Below the pieces are notes generated by a model, which searched no databases, was not told where the DNA came from, and was given only the letters and a program-made list of their open reading frames with translations. A stretch of DNA of 64,000 bases, from the NCBI GenBank assembly GCA_963682175.1, contig OY821775.1, positions 4,650,001 to 4,714,000 of the forward strand, in the 5' to 3' direction. Both the position numbers and the translations under genes were made by a program. Origin of the DNA: Triglochin maritima. Lineage: Eukaryota > Streptophyta > Magnoliopsida > Alismatales > Juncaginaceae. Positions 37,820-50,080 of the stretch are shown here, in pieces; positions within the stretch are counted from its first letter, which is position 1; every line of letters starts with the position of its first letter.

Positions 37820-40312
37820 TCAGTTCATGTCCATGGAGGAATCATTGGAATTTCGCCAAGGGGCATCGGTATTCTGGTTAGGAGAGCTTGTTTCAGGATT
37901 TTGACTTCCCATGTACCAATTTTCACTTGCTGGGCATTCTCCTCCCTGCCCAAACTGGTGATTCTGAGAAGTGCACCTTCTGGGACTGGTACCTGAAACA
38001 ACATTTGGAATGGTTGTGTTCTTGGTGCGAAGAAAATGCCGAGGACGAGGGCTATTTCCTCCTGGAGTCTGCCCACCACAAATAGAAGAGGCCTGGATCC
38101 CTGAACTTAAATGTGCAGCTGATAATCTTGAAGATGCTGATGTATCCTCCCCAATAAAGTCAGTCTCATTCTAAAACAAATGAAAATGGTTGAAAATTTA
38201 CGCACTTAGCAGAAATCCATGAACCAGGAAATACAGAATGAGTTTTTTGTACCATGTGATTCTTTTTGTTATGATCATGCAGCCTGTGACATTTACCAAG
38301 CATTTTAAAAGACAATCTCATAACTAGGACTCAGTTGCTTGATCACTTAAACCTGTAGCTTACTTCCCTAAACCATGGCATTTGATGGAAAACTAGATGG
38401 ACGGGGTATTTAGAAAAACTAAATAATGTCAATATCTCTTATTGTCCTTTTGACAACTCAATACATAAGAATACAGGGCCAATTCATGTTGTATTTAGAC
38501 ATGGAGCGGATTTAACAATAACTTAGACATAAACTACTGAATTGTATTATAAAAAATCCACTTAACTACGATCAACAGAGGCATCATTCAAAATAAAATG
38601 CCATTAGTTGATGCCAAGGTGTTAGCTGTAGTAAACTCTTAACTCGGAAACACCTTCTTCAGTTCTTGGACAAATAACTGCAATAGCCTGTATACTAGCC
38701 ATTTAAAATTATAATATAACAGAGAGTTTTTTCCCTTCTAAAAGGTGATATCACAAGTATAGAACAAAAAATACAATACAGTGAACAAAAAGGAATAAAT
38801 CGGAAAAGGGTGTTATTATCAACCAATCTTCATACCAACTTTGGTGTTCAAACATCGAGGCAAAAGTCTGGGGAAAATATCAACACAAGACATCCAAAGG
38901 AAGTAAACCATTTTTTACCAGAAAAGAAATCCATGCATAAAATTGAGCTCCTATTTCAGGTAATGTATTCAAGATAGTTGCTACTAATCTACTTAAAATG
39001 CTCATAAGAAGAGCTAGTTTACAAACAATAAGAATCACACTTACATTGATTTGCCATGCAGAGGATAACATGGAAGATTACTCGGTTTTATTACCCCTAA
39101 GTTCTACCTCTGAAAGCAAGCTCAGTCCAAACCCCTTGCAAAATTAATGCTTTCATTGGCAAAACAAATTAAAAAACAGGCATGTCAAATTCACAACAAA
39201 GGATAAGAAGAGCACACTTAAACTTAGATATTTCTTAAACTCTAAAGAATATGATTATTCTCATCCTACCACTCGGTTCTGCTTCCCCATTACACAAATC
39301 CTTCATTAGAGGTACTGACCAGACACATGAGAACACTACAGACAAGGTGGGGTGTCAATTTGCCATGTATCTCGTGGCGAGATGCGCGCCTGTGACAGGA
39401 ACCGCCATGGACATAAGTCAATGAGATGTTACCACAACAACTTCTTGGTTTATCGCCAATTTGTCACTCCAAAAGGTCGTGACTCGAACCAAAGAAACAC
39501 AGTGTACAAACTCATCATTTTTTGTTATAGCTATATGGGGAATAAATAGCCGCATAAGTAAAGAACGAGAAGTCAGAGCAGTTCATAAAACCTGCAAGCG
39601 CGAGACCACATCATCAACCCTCACTCTCCTTCCATCTCCCTGCTGCTCCAAAATCCACTGGTACATCGATTCCTGCCACAGAGAACACCAAAGACAATCC
39701 ATTTAATCATCTGACCCATCAAACACCAACAAAGACACAACTCAACAACCAATTGAGCAATCCACAAAAAAATCCCAATTCACAGGCAAATCTCCACCAA
39801 AAAACTTTTTAAAAAAAAATCTCCTCAGTCCTCAGTAATCGATATTCCGATAATCAGACCAAAGCACGAAAAAGGGAAACACCGGCGGTTGCTGAAATTT
39901 CCCCCAAACAAATGGTGAAACAAATAAAGGCGCCTCCTTTACGACACAAAACGATAACCAAACCAGATCCGGACAACCCTAATCACATCCCGACGCTCGA
40001 GTAGACAATTTCCCACGTGAAAAGGGGCCAAAACCGAGGAAAAACAGCAAAGGCGCCTCCTTTACGTTCCAATATGAGAATTCAATCAAAACCCAATATC
40101 AGAAACATAGGTTAAAGCCGGAATAGAACGGAATTAGGGCAGGAAAAGGTTACCATGGCGTAGCGTTCGCCGGCGTGGAAGGAGAGTTTCTGCTGGTTCA
40201 TGGACTGGGTGTAGAGTTGGGAGATGGCGCTGGCGGTGTTGGAGAAGGTGGAATGCAAGCTCCGATCGACCTCGTCGAGGCGAGAGTCCATGGATTTCCT
40301 CCTCTTCGCCAT
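37820..40312 (-). CDS. Conserved plant protein of unknown function, 196 aa (often mislabelled holocarboxylase synthetase)
   Basis: Three exons: 40154-40312, 39592-39672 and 37820-38170, all in phase with GT-AG borders, giving 591 nt. The N-terminus MAKRRKSMDSRLDEVDRS, then QLYTQSMNQQKLSFHAGERYAM and ESMYQWILEQQ, matches a short plant family. The middle and C-terminus are Ser/Asn/Gly-rich and low in complexity, and the protein ends NDSSMDMN. In databases this family is often called holocarboxylase synthetase, but no biotin ligase motif is present. ATG 40312 is chosen because the family starts MAKRR; an in-frame ATG at 40324 is four codons upstream. The N-terminal helix-rich segment may be coiled. 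Function is unknown. Confidence 0.85.
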
Positions 40313-40420
40313 CGTCGACCGCAACCGAACAAAAACCCACAGAGATAGAGAGAGAGAGAAGGGAGAAAAGAGAGGAACGGAGAGATTAGTGGTGATGAGT
40401 GTGGTAATTAACTAATTAGT

Positions 40421-40960
40421 ATTTAGTATTTGTTGGCGGCTTTCTCTAAACTTGTAAGTTTTAACCAAACAAAATTGGGCCAACCCAATAGGTTCGGCTG
40501 TTGATGTGGTTTAAAATCGTACTTGTGTAGTCTATTTTTTTGGTAAATATTTACGTCTTGTGTGTTTGAATACGATGTTTTATTTGTAATCCAAGCCCAT
40601 ATGGTGCGACTAAATGCATGTATTGGAGAGTGTTTTGGTCGTTTTCACTTTTATTTCATGTCACATATCATGAGTTCGTTATTACTAAACAGTATTTGTT
40701 GGTGATTTCGACCGACTTGGTAAAGTTTCAAGTTTTAACCAGACAAACTCGGCCTAACCCAATTGATTGGTCGATGTGGATTTAAATCATATTTGTTGGT
40801 AAATTTTTACATCTTATGTTTTAGATACAATGTTTTTGTATATAAGCCAACCTATGTGGTGCGAGTAATGCTTGGCTCGCTAAGCGTGTAGTTTATTTTT
40901 GCTTTCATTTCATCATTTTCATGTCGTGCATCATGATTTATGAGTTTTTCATCCGTTCAA
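40421..40960. repeat. Direct duplication of about 270 bp upstream of the 196-aa protein gene
   Basis: AGTATTTGTTGG(C/T)G starts at about 40421 and 40691. Both copies continue with AAGTTTTAACCA(A/G)ACAAA, GGCC.AACCCAAT, GATGTGG.TT, and TGTTTTATTTG or TGTTTTTGTAT to ATTTCAT..CA words. Divergence is substantial. The nearer copy lies about 110 bp upstream of ATG 40312 and may contain the promoter. Confidence 0.75.
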
Positions 40961-41300
40961 CTTTTAAGGATGGATGTGTACATAAATAGTCATCAGGTAT
41001 TTCAGTTGAACAAGTATGGGTAAGATAACAACGGAGCTAAGCATGAACACTAATTACGACCCAAACAATGTGAGTACAAGTAAATACTATAATTAGTTTC
41101 CATCTCAATGAATCCATTGACTTGAACATATTAATTAAATTGTCGAAAATAATGCATTTACAAATGGATGGAAATGAATGCGCTTGCAAATGGCTTTACA
41201 GTTTACACCTACCTTGTGTCCCATTGAAACATGAAATCTACTTCGAAACTTCAATTGAAAATTGAAAATATAATTGGGTGAGTGGATCTCCTTTTGATTT

Positions 41301-41820
41301 GGGGGGGGGGGGGGATCCGACGGAAACGGAATTTGAATTCCGGTTGACTCCGGAAATGGGGCGTTTGTGCACGAAAACACGGATTCCGTCGGATTCTGTG
41401 GTATGTATAAAATTTTCTTTGAGTTTTCCGTCACTTTGAGGTTGGAAAACCACGGAAACCGAATTTTTTCGGTCGACCGTCAAACATTCGGTCCACCGAA
41501 AATGAATATAACGGACGACCGAACATATTTCGGTCTACCGAATTCGTAACTAGAATGACACGTTCGGACGACCGAACTTAGTTCGGTCTTCCGTTTACGT
41601 TCACTATGAGGAAGTCGCATTTCGGTCGACCGAAACTAGTTCGGTCGTCCGTTTTTCTTATCCAAATTGTTTTCCGAAGCAGGCACAAACAACAGAATTC
41701 AGTCAAAGGGAAACTGTTTTCCACTGGATTCTGTTTTCCTCTGCTTTCCCATTGACTCCGAAAATCACTTTCCGGAACTTTCCGCGCCACTAACACCCCC
41801 TGTCTACAGAATCCGACATT
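41301..41820. repeat. Cluster of CGGTCNACCG palindromes, possible solo transposon terminus
   Basis: Between 41455 and 41665 there are about eight short dyads of the type TTCGGTCGACCGAA, CGGACGACCGAAC, CGGTCTACCG and CGGTCCACCG. Neighbouring units pair with each other as well. The block is bounded by a G14 run (41301-41314) and an ACCCCCTGT tract (about 41795-41805), with direct TTGACTCCGGAAAT / TTGACTCCGAAAAT words inside both edges. No coding region was seen. Confidence 0.7.
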
Positions 41821-44100
41821 GAACCCACATATTTCTTGTGGCTATAAAAATGAGAAATGCAAGAAAAAGAATGGTAAAGTTCGATTTGTTGAAGTTAAAT
41901 CGTATAATAATGTATCTTTAATCTGCATGTGGATGGAAGGATCGGATAACAAGCACAAAAAACTTCCTTCAAATAACACGTAGGACCACAACAAAGTACC
42001 AAACCACGGTGGTCATGTGGATGTCACGTGACTAACTTTGCTATCTAGACGTTTTATGACCATTAATGTGTATAAGCTATTAATTAAGCGTACTAAGGTG
42101 ATTTAGTGTTTTGAAATAACTATTAAGTCTAAAGCCTTTTAATTTGTTCAGAGGAAAACGAATTCCTTGTTATTTTATGATAACTATGAGAGAGAAAAAT
42201 CAAAACATGTTTTTTCATGACCTAAAATTTTCCGACATTGTTCCACTTCGGGGTGAACGGACTACGACTCCAAATTAAAGGTGATTTAACACCATTTTTT
42301 ACCAAGATGTTTGACATGTCTATGCTCGAGTTTGTACTCGAGATTTGTGTTCCACTCACTCCTAACCAGCACGATTACGTCCTGGAGGACAAACATGTTT
42401 CTTCGTCACACACGAAAAAATTGACCAACTTCATTCTTGTGTTTATTATTATGTTTAGGTTGCATCCGGATGTTTAACATGGTCTTACATTTCCCAAACG
42501 TAATTAGTACTTGAGTTTTAAAAATGGGAGTTGAATTAATCAAATTTGTCATAACATAGCGGGTCAATCGTCTCGTGAATATCATTACATAAGTGAAGTC
42601 TACTCCAAGTCCCCAACCCATGTTATTCACAAGAAGAAAATAATAATCTCAATCACGTATGCAAGAAAAAGTATTGAAGAAAAAAAAATCTCACGTTATT
42701 CAAACGCTAATAACTTGAAATTAAATGGATGATAAACCTCGAGCAAACGTCTGGTGGATGGGTTAGGAAGATCTAATACTTTTGTGTATATGACCACTAA
42801 TTAATCCAGGTGACATGCGTCTAATTAAAAGCGCGTCCAAACCCAAGTTGGCTCACACAAGCGAACGTGACATTGCCCATCTCACCATCCAAATTCCAAA
42901 CCATGTAAATCCAACAAATCATTTTTCATGTTCTTGTCTTTTTCGAATCTCTCTTTTGTGTTTGCACCACAACCTTCCTCCAATAAAAAATCGAAACATT
43001 ACCTTCCAAGCTTGAAGTCACCATCAGAATTGACATTTGAACCTCTGGGATTTTAAAACGTCCCCAACAAAATAAAAGCAACAATAGCCATACCATTGTT
43101 ATTATAATGATATCAAGTTTTAAAAGCCAAATGACACGTCTCCTTCTTTATTAAAGGCCATGGCTTATGTTAAAGAATGCTTTATTTTTATTTTTTTAAA
43201 TTAGGTAGTTGCAATTGAAATTAAAAAAAAAAAATCATGTCGCGATCCACAGCACGATTACAATTTATGTACGATTCTCCACGATTTGCAGATATTTACC
43301 TTTTTCTTTACCTTTTCAAACCTGAAGAGATAATAAGTTCACTTGTCTACAAGCCAAAGCCAATTGTTTTCACATTGTTAAACGGATGTCAACGTATAGA
43401 CAATTCCCTTAATATATTTTATGAAAAGTCCCCGCATCTACTTGATTTGTTAACCCCTAGTTTGAGATTTTTCAACACATTTATTTATATTTTCCATTTT
43501 TTTTTTATTTTGCTTGAAAGGACTACCATCACAGTCTTATCGATGAATGAATTGTTGACACCCGTGATCTTCTACTCGCTACAAATTCATTCATTTAAAT
43601 TTGTTGTTTCACACGTATGCACACAACAAATTTATGGAAAACCCTACATTGAAGCCTTAATGTCACACATGACTTAAGAATTCGTAATTCAGAACAAGAC
43701 AAAACACAATTCCTGTTAGAGTATCAAAACACCAAAATTGGCAATTCCAAAATACTCTATTGGGAAAAGGGACAGGAAATCTCTTCATTGTCTTCATATT
43801 TTACTGAAGTGGAAAAATAAAAAAGAAATAATTATCAAACGACCGAAAGACATTTTCAAACAACATTGTTCTCCTTTCTTGAATTTTTCAGGGTTCAACC
43901 CACAAAACAACCTAAATCCCGTCATTACCAAAAACACACGGGTCAGATTAGAAATAATAAAACTTCAACATAAATTCCCCAAAACACCACATTCGTATTC
44001 CCAAAATTCCACGTATCCATTACCAGTACGGTTTCCTCCCACTACTCTCTCTAACCACCCACCCCCCAAAAAATAAAAATAAATCATCTTTCAAGTTTCA
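41821..44100. other. Intergenic, no convincing gene
   Basis: AT-rich with homopolymer runs. The longest open stretch (43237-43677 plus, 146 codons) has no recognisable similarity, is Phe/Ile-rich and lacks promoter context. The last ~150 bp before 44100 is probably promoter of the following plus-strand gene. Confidence 0.5.
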
Positions 44101-45935
44101 ACTTCCGGCGATCGTTCCCGATTCGACCGGAAACTGTTTCGGCACTCCACAGTGGCGTCTCTTCGAATCGTCGAGCAAATCCTCCCGATTTTCGATCCAA
44201 AACGGGGTTCTGGAGAAGCCAGTAAGTGAGAGTGACAGTTGGATTCAACCAAAAGGAAGCATTTCGTGCTGAGTTCGTGTTTGATTTTTGGTTTTTTGCT
44301 CCGGAATGTTACCTTTTAGATCTACTCATACTAAGCTTGTGTTTTCATACGTTCTGTTTAAAATGCAGTTTTTAGCTTGATTCGTGTCCAATTGCGGTAA
44401 AATTAGGGTTTGTTTTGGTTGATTTGATGTGTCGATTTAACGTGGTATTTGCCGATTTGTTTTCGTAAAGGTTTAGTTAGTTATGGCGTCGGATTACCGA
44501 TTACGTGATGGTTTCGGTGATTTTCGCCTTTTTGGTAATTTGGTTGGATGTTATAAATTTTGTATGTATATCAGTTGTAGCACCTTGTTTTTGGATTTGT
44601 TTCGTTGAGTACCTACTATCCCGGTCTTGAGCAAGGAAAGTCTAATGTTGGCACTCCCTTAACATGTTTTATTGTCAAAATTGGAAGTGTTATTTCTGGT
44701 TTAGGTTTATAGAAGCTATACTGAAACGAGAGCCTTTGTTGTGATTGTGACTTTTTTGACTTAATTTTGAAGCTTAATTGATGTTCTAATGCCGTTTTCG
44801 GAGTCTTCTCTCTTTCTGATAAATTCGAGTCACTAAAAGTCTGTGATTCTGTGATAGGATATCTTTCTTAGTTTCTTGTTCTTTGGAATCTGGTTAGAAG
44901 TTCTTGTCAAGTTCTTTGAGGTCCTAAAAATAAAACTAAATGTACTGAACTTTTCCAATGTCACACAAGTTGGTTATCTCCTTGATGCTTACGCATTTCG
45001 GGCGACATGAGTTCATGATTTGGACAATGTCTTGTTTTTAGCAGCGTTCCATCTCTTCGCTCCCTAACAAACACGCATGCCATTCTTCATCCTTAATTTA
45101 TTTTTGTATATAGTGATTATGCACCATTGAAACAACCTTTCACTTTATTCGTCTGTCAAATGATAATTTTTCCCCCTTTAGGAAAGTTGTCAGGTACTGC
45201 AACCTTTTATTCATCAAAGAAGGTTGTGCTATCATTTTAAAGTTCCTAAATGGGGTCCATCTAAAAGGTTGTTTTCTTTCAACGATCTCTGTTAAACATG
45301 ATGTTTTTCTTTCCCTTTTCCTTCAAAGCTCTTGGTTGGGTTGAGGTTCATGTTAATCATGCTAAGGATTTGAGTGATCCTGACAACCTAGCATTCAGGT
45401 AGTTATCATCAGCATCGAACATTACCAATTTGCAAGCAACTTAGGCTTCACTTCACAAGTGACAGTCCTTCAACTTTGGATATTTAAGGCTATCAAATAG
45501 CATCAATAACCTGAATTCCATTAGTGGATGTCCAATTATTTTCTTTCTAAATTGTTAGCAGATTGCGGAAACAAGTTATGAGAGGTTGTACATGTCACCT
45601 GATCCATCAAAATCATTGTCTTGTACTTTTTGATATTCATGCTTACAGAAGACATAGCTATGTCTCAAATGTTCATACATAAGTAATCAGTTCATTCATC
45701 TCTCCTATACTTCTTGAGTACTTTTTTTTTAAAGTTCTACTTGGTCATTTCTTACATGTAAAGTCTTTTTTACCAAAAGAAAGACAATATTGAAGTACAC
45801 CATGTTTGCACTTAAACAAGGTTATACAACTCCTGAATTATCATTAACCATGAGGAATGATTGCAGTTGTCCACTTCATGTCCAATGGATGGTAGAAAAG
45901 TTTGTTGATTCTGGATGCCTAGATGAGTAGCCACA
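44100..45935 (+). other. 5' untranslated exons and leader introns of the 203-aa protein gene
   Basis: A GC-richer segment at about 44100-44221 ends in a strong donor (GTAAGTGAG). An acceptor TTGCAG at 45866 leads into the exon carrying ATG 45936. Between them, 45330-45399 is a possible extra exon: CTTCAAAG precedes it, CATTCAG/GTAGTT ends it, and it is open (GWVEVHVNHAKDLSDPDN). Whether that segment is spliced in is not decidable here. Confidence 0.5.
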
Positions 45936-47619
45936 ATGCTTTTAAATGTGGAAGGTGGAGGATTCTTCTCAGCTTCAGCCTCTGGTTATACTAAAGGTTT
46001 GGGACTGCTTCTCCGTGGTAAGAAAAACGAAGAAAGATCTATGAAAGTTTCCCCTTGGAGCCAACTACAAACAGTGGAGCAAGAGCTTAATCACAACAAG
46101 CAGCTGGCTCCTAGTTCAGAACCCTGTAGCAAATGTGCATCTTTGGCATGTTTTTGCTATCCATCTACAGCCCCACCTGCAATGATCCCTCCAACAATGG
46201 CCAAAATGAATCAATCTGAGGCAGCGGTTGATCCCTCTATTGTTGGTGAGAGGTCTGCCAACTTGACTGCAAGGACTGATGATTTTAAGAATGCAGATAA
46301 TAAGGATATCAAGAGCAGCCTGAAGAAACCTCCTGTAAGTTGTTCTAGCAGTGAAGATTCTCGAGAAACTCAAGTTGAAGAAGAACGAAGTGTGACAGTG
46401 AGTGCCGGAGTGAGGAGAGTTCAGTGGTCTGATGCATGTGGGAGAGAACTTATTGAGATAAGGGAATTTGAAATGAGGTAGGGGCTTTTACTTAACTCCT
46501 TAGCCAATAGTTTTATTTTTGAATTTTCTAAATTATTTTTATCCTCTATTAGTATAATAGCCTAGGCGACAAAATTGGGTTGTTTCATCTTTCTTGTCAT
46601 CTGTGGGTGTCACATATCTTAAGAAGCTTCATTTCCTGCTATTATTTTTATCCTCTATTAGTATAATAGCTTAGGCTACAAAATTGGGTTGTTTCATCTT
46701 TCTTGTCATCTGTAGGTGCACATATCTTAAGAAGCTTCATTTCTTGCTGGACATTGTTACAATCCCTTTTTCTTAGAATATTTTTATTTTCATTTGGTGA
46801 TAGTTTTTATCATCATGAGGCTAGTGAGTTTTTTATGCCACTTCATCAGCCTTAACACTACTTAACTCCTCAAAAGAGGCTTCTGGGTAAGGGAGGTCGC
46901 CGGGACGAATGTACACAAGTACAGAACCTTACTTTACAGAACCTTACTAATCGAGAGGTTATTTCTCGTTTACCTGTTGATGCGAAGTGCAATTGACCAT
47001 TTGCTATTTTGAAATTAATAAGAAATTCAGATAGTTTAAATAATCAGTTTTAAACTTTTTACTCCACTTGTAATTTTTTTGATTGATACTACATATGTTT
47101 TAAGCTTGTATGTTCTACTAAGTATTGCCAAGACGTGGTGACTGGTTCACATATAATATGACATAGAGTATGATATTTATACAATTCTCTGCCAAGTGGA
47201 AGACTATGTAAGTCATGTCATACTGAGACAATTGTGTGACCACATATTGTGGAAATTTCATTTTTCTAATTCATGCAACTTTGAATATGAAAAAAATGGA
47301 TATGGCTGTTGCTTAATCCAAATTGAGATATTTTGTTCTGGAAATCCATATGTAGTTTTATTTCCATCCTCTACCCTGTCTTTGACATTTCCTCAGAGTA
47401 ATCTGTTTTTCGGTTTTTCCCTTATTCTTTGTGAATATTTCAGGTCACTGTTCTTACATGATAAAATACAAATTAAAACCTAGCGATTCCTTGCAAGTCC
47501 TTCTTATGGAAAATATGGTTTCTACCTTATTTTGAGTTTGTTTTCACAGTGATGAAGAGATGTCAGAAGAGAAATTCAGTCATGCATGTAATAAAAGATG
47601 TGGTTGTGCAATACAGTAG
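45936..47619 (+). CDS. Plant-specific protein of unknown function, 203 aa
   Basis: Two coding exons, 45936-46477 and 47550-47619, join in phase (GAAATGAG / TGATGAAGAG) to give 612 nt. The N-terminus MLLNVEGGGFFSASASGYTK and the LLLRGKKNEE segment, a central Ser/Pro-rich linker, and the C-terminal RRVQWSDACGRELIEIREFE followed by an acidic SDEEMSEE stretch and a Cys-containing tail (CNKRCGCAIQ) match a conserved land-plant family. The ends are conserved and the middle is not. No enzyme motif, signal peptide or membrane segment is visible. ATG 45936 is the family start. Function unknown. Confidence 0.88.
46532..46747. repeat. Tandem duplication (period 109 bp) in the intron of the 203-aa protein gene
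   Basis: ATTATTTTTATCCTCTATTA begins at 46532 and again at 46641; the following ~105 bp are nearly identical, including ACAAAATTGGGTTGTTTCAT. High identity suggests a recent event. Confidence 0.92.
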
Positions 47620-49392
47620 CTGGATATCTCAGTCACCTTACAATGTAGACAGTGTTTTATTCCAGCAGACAGTCTTCTTCAGCAAAGTTTATGTGGTCAT
47701 TTGTTTTCGTGGACCTGAATTGATCTATTGATCAGCATTCGACATATGGTGCTGAAGACAGTTTTCTGTTGTACTTTTATTTTCAACACTTCTGTTAAGA
47801 TCCTCCAACAGATCACAAGCTCTTCTTATGTCAGTGCAGTTGTTTTATTTAAAGATTTTTTTAGTCCCTGTATTCATTCAACCCTATGTATGTATTCAAT
47901 TGTGGTGCTACATGTGCTTTAGCTCCAAGGATGTGCTATGATCAATCAAATATTTTCTCCAGTGCTTTTTTACTTCTGATTTTGACACTGATGGTCTTTG
48001 TAAAGTAACCGTGCTTCCAATGTGCAACAAAATGAGCCACCAGTCATAACATTTTATAGCAGAAAAGCAACATATCCAGGGTTTTATGGTGGTCATCATG
48101 TACCTTCTTCACGGGGTTATTCAAACTTAGTGTTCGTTATTGAACTACTGCCGGAAATGACTTAAATCAGGGAAATGAGGAATCATTTATGAACCGATGC
48201 TTGCTGCTCCTCTGAATTTACTCTTCTACTGACATTGAACATTTACTATCCTGAGTCAATGTTGTGTCATACAATTGATTTTTCATGTGTTTTTGATATT
48301 CAACAGGTGTCCATTTACAGACATTGTCATCATCAGTGGGTAATTTCTGTTTGGATTGTACGACTTGTTTTTATAAGTTTTTCTATCAGACTAATACGAA
48401 TTTGATTTTACCTGTTGCAGCAGGGGTTTGTGGTTGCGGAGGTGGTGAAAACAGTGGTTGGTGTTGCTGTTTTATGGTGATAGTGATCGTACATGGTGTT
48501 GGTCGTGGAGGTAGTGATCGAGGTGGTGGTGGCCTGGTGGGGATGTTAGTCCTGGTCATTGTTGGTGTTTGATATAGGTTCTTCGTATTTGACAAGGTGA
48601 TTTGTTTTACACGCAGCTGGTGGTGGTGGGGCCTGTGGTGGTTTGTTTTACATGAAATAATGACAATCAATAGTCAGTTCTATTTTTTAAGTTGTTTCTG
48701 ATGAAGTATGAACAACCACATCATTGGATTAGTTGCTTTCTTTGGGATAACAGTTGTTAACGGTCACTTGACGTGAGGATCCAGATCCAACAAGACCATG
48801 TTAATCCATCATTATTTTCTTCATAGGACAATCATGTTTGTCTATCTGTCAAAGTCTTCCATGTGTTAAATATTGGAAGTCGGACCTAACTAGTACAATG
48901 AACGACATTTTTTATCAATTATTATTGTATATTGGGATCTTTCATGTATATGTTTCTACTTACATTTCGTGGTGATTAAGTTTTTGATTCACTTAATTTA
49001 TATGTTTAAAGACAAAATAGGAGGTGGACAAGTGGGTCTCTGTTGATTTACTTTGGTTTTTATTTAATCTTTCTGGGATAGTTTTGCAGGAGATAGGTCG
49101 AAGAAGCTTTGGTGGTGGAGGCTTACGCTCCAAAATCAGAAATCCAACCAAATGGTGTTTCAGTAAGTTTTCCCAGGACAACAGACTTCGTTTTAATTAA
49201 CAATGTCCTTAATCTTGCCTGCTTTTTTACTGGAGATTAGTTGGTGGTGAACAAAACAAATCTTCGACGATTCTTCTCTCTTCTAGATCTCCTTTTTTGT
49301 CTTTCTTTTAAAACAAAAAGATTCCTTGGATAAATATTTACTTATTGCCATTGGAGGATCAGATCACAACCTGTTATGTCATACAACTGTTG
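47620..49392. other. 3' region of the 203-aa protein gene and intergenic
   Basis: No coding region. 48410-48650 is a GGT/TGG-rich low-complexity tract that leaves spurious open frames on both strands. The remainder is AT-rich. Confidence 0.5.
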
Positions 49393-49400
49393 TATATAAG
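49393..49400 (+). promoter_or_regulatory. TATA box of the 129-aa protein gene
   Basis: TATATAAG about 300 bp upstream of ATG 49691, with a pyrimidine-rich leader (CTTCTTC runs at 49620-49665) between, as in plant 5' untranslated regions. Confidence 0.5.
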
Positions 49401-49690
49401 CCCCTGCAAAGGAGATATAAAGAGGTGGAAAACAAACTCCTTACTGTATCTTGTTGAGATTCGAACCTGAAACTTATAGTAGCAGTTACTCGACCAATCA
49501 ATTATCTCAGATTGTCGGCATACAACTGTGCTGGGAACCCAATTTTGAGTATGTTGACCATCTACATTATATTATAGAAAAACTCTTTAGTCTGATGTCA
49601 CCAAGAAGACCATCTCATCCCTATCTTCTTCCCTTTTTCTTCTTCATCTTCTTCTTCAAACCATTCCTCTGTTGCCACTTTCTTGCAGCA

Positions 49691-50080
49691 ATGGAATGGA
49701 GCCCAAAGCTTGACCGACGAAGGTCGGTAACACTAACACGTCCAGGGGCTCTTGACATAAGCAACTGGTGCACTTTTTCTCGCCACAGCTATGCTGCTAT
49801 CGAAGATTATCATTACAATTATGACTCCCAAGCTCTGGACTACGCCCACAACGCAACTCGGGCCAGTGGGCGAAAACGACGAGGGTTGTTATGGAGGATT
49901 TTGAGGGGGAAGAAAAGGATGTTCGCGTTGTGCAGTGCATCAGCGAATTTCCAATATGATCCGCACACATATGCCCAGAATTTCGATGATGGGACTGTGT
50001 GGCATGAGCCAGAGGACTCATTGAGGTCCTTCTCGGCTCGCTTTGCCAATCCGTTTGCTTTGATTCCGAATTCAAGGTAA
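49691..50080 (+). CDS. Small plant-specific protein of unknown function, 129 aa
   Basis: A single intronless frame. The C-terminal half carries YAQNFDDG...W.EPEDSLRSFSARFANP, the signature of a widespread short plant family (acidic patch, then SFSARFA). The N-terminal half has a basic stretch (RKRRGLLWRILRGKKR). No signal peptide or transmembrane segment follows from the chosen start. An in-frame ATG at 49595 would add 32 residues including a very Phe-rich run; I reject it because that run is encoded by a CT-rich leader and family members start near MEWSPK. Function unknown. Confidence 0.8.
   Translation: MEWSPKLDRRRSVTLTRPGALDISNWCTFSRHSYAAIEDYHYNYDSQALDYAHNATRASGRKRRGLLWRILRGKKRMFALCSASANFQYDPHTYAQNFDDGTVWHEPEDSLRSFSARFANPFALIPNSR

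Noticed and set aside
39455..39500. Another B-box-like word (GGTTCGAGTCACG, minus strand)
   Set aside because: No matching A box at a suitable distance and no tRNA fold.
43237..43677. A 146-codon plus-strand frame
   Set aside because: Phe/Ile-rich composition from AT-rich DNA, no family resemblance and no splice or promoter context.
48324..48670. Gly/Val-rich and Pro/Thr/His-rich frames on opposite strands
   Set aside because: Both arise from a low-complexity GGT/TGG tract; neither shows a conserved motif.
49441..49525. tRNA gene or SINE head on the minus strand (GGTTCGAATCTC with a TGGTCGAGTAAC-like box 34 nt before)
   Set aside because: The B-box-like word is good but no cloverleaf stems can be formed and no second copy or A-rich tail was seen. 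It stays only a weak SINE possibility.
49595..49690. N-terminal extension with a Phe-rich hydrophobic stretch for the 129-aa protein
   Set aside because: It is encoded by a CT-rich leader typical of untranslated plant sequence, and the family starts at the next in-frame ATG.
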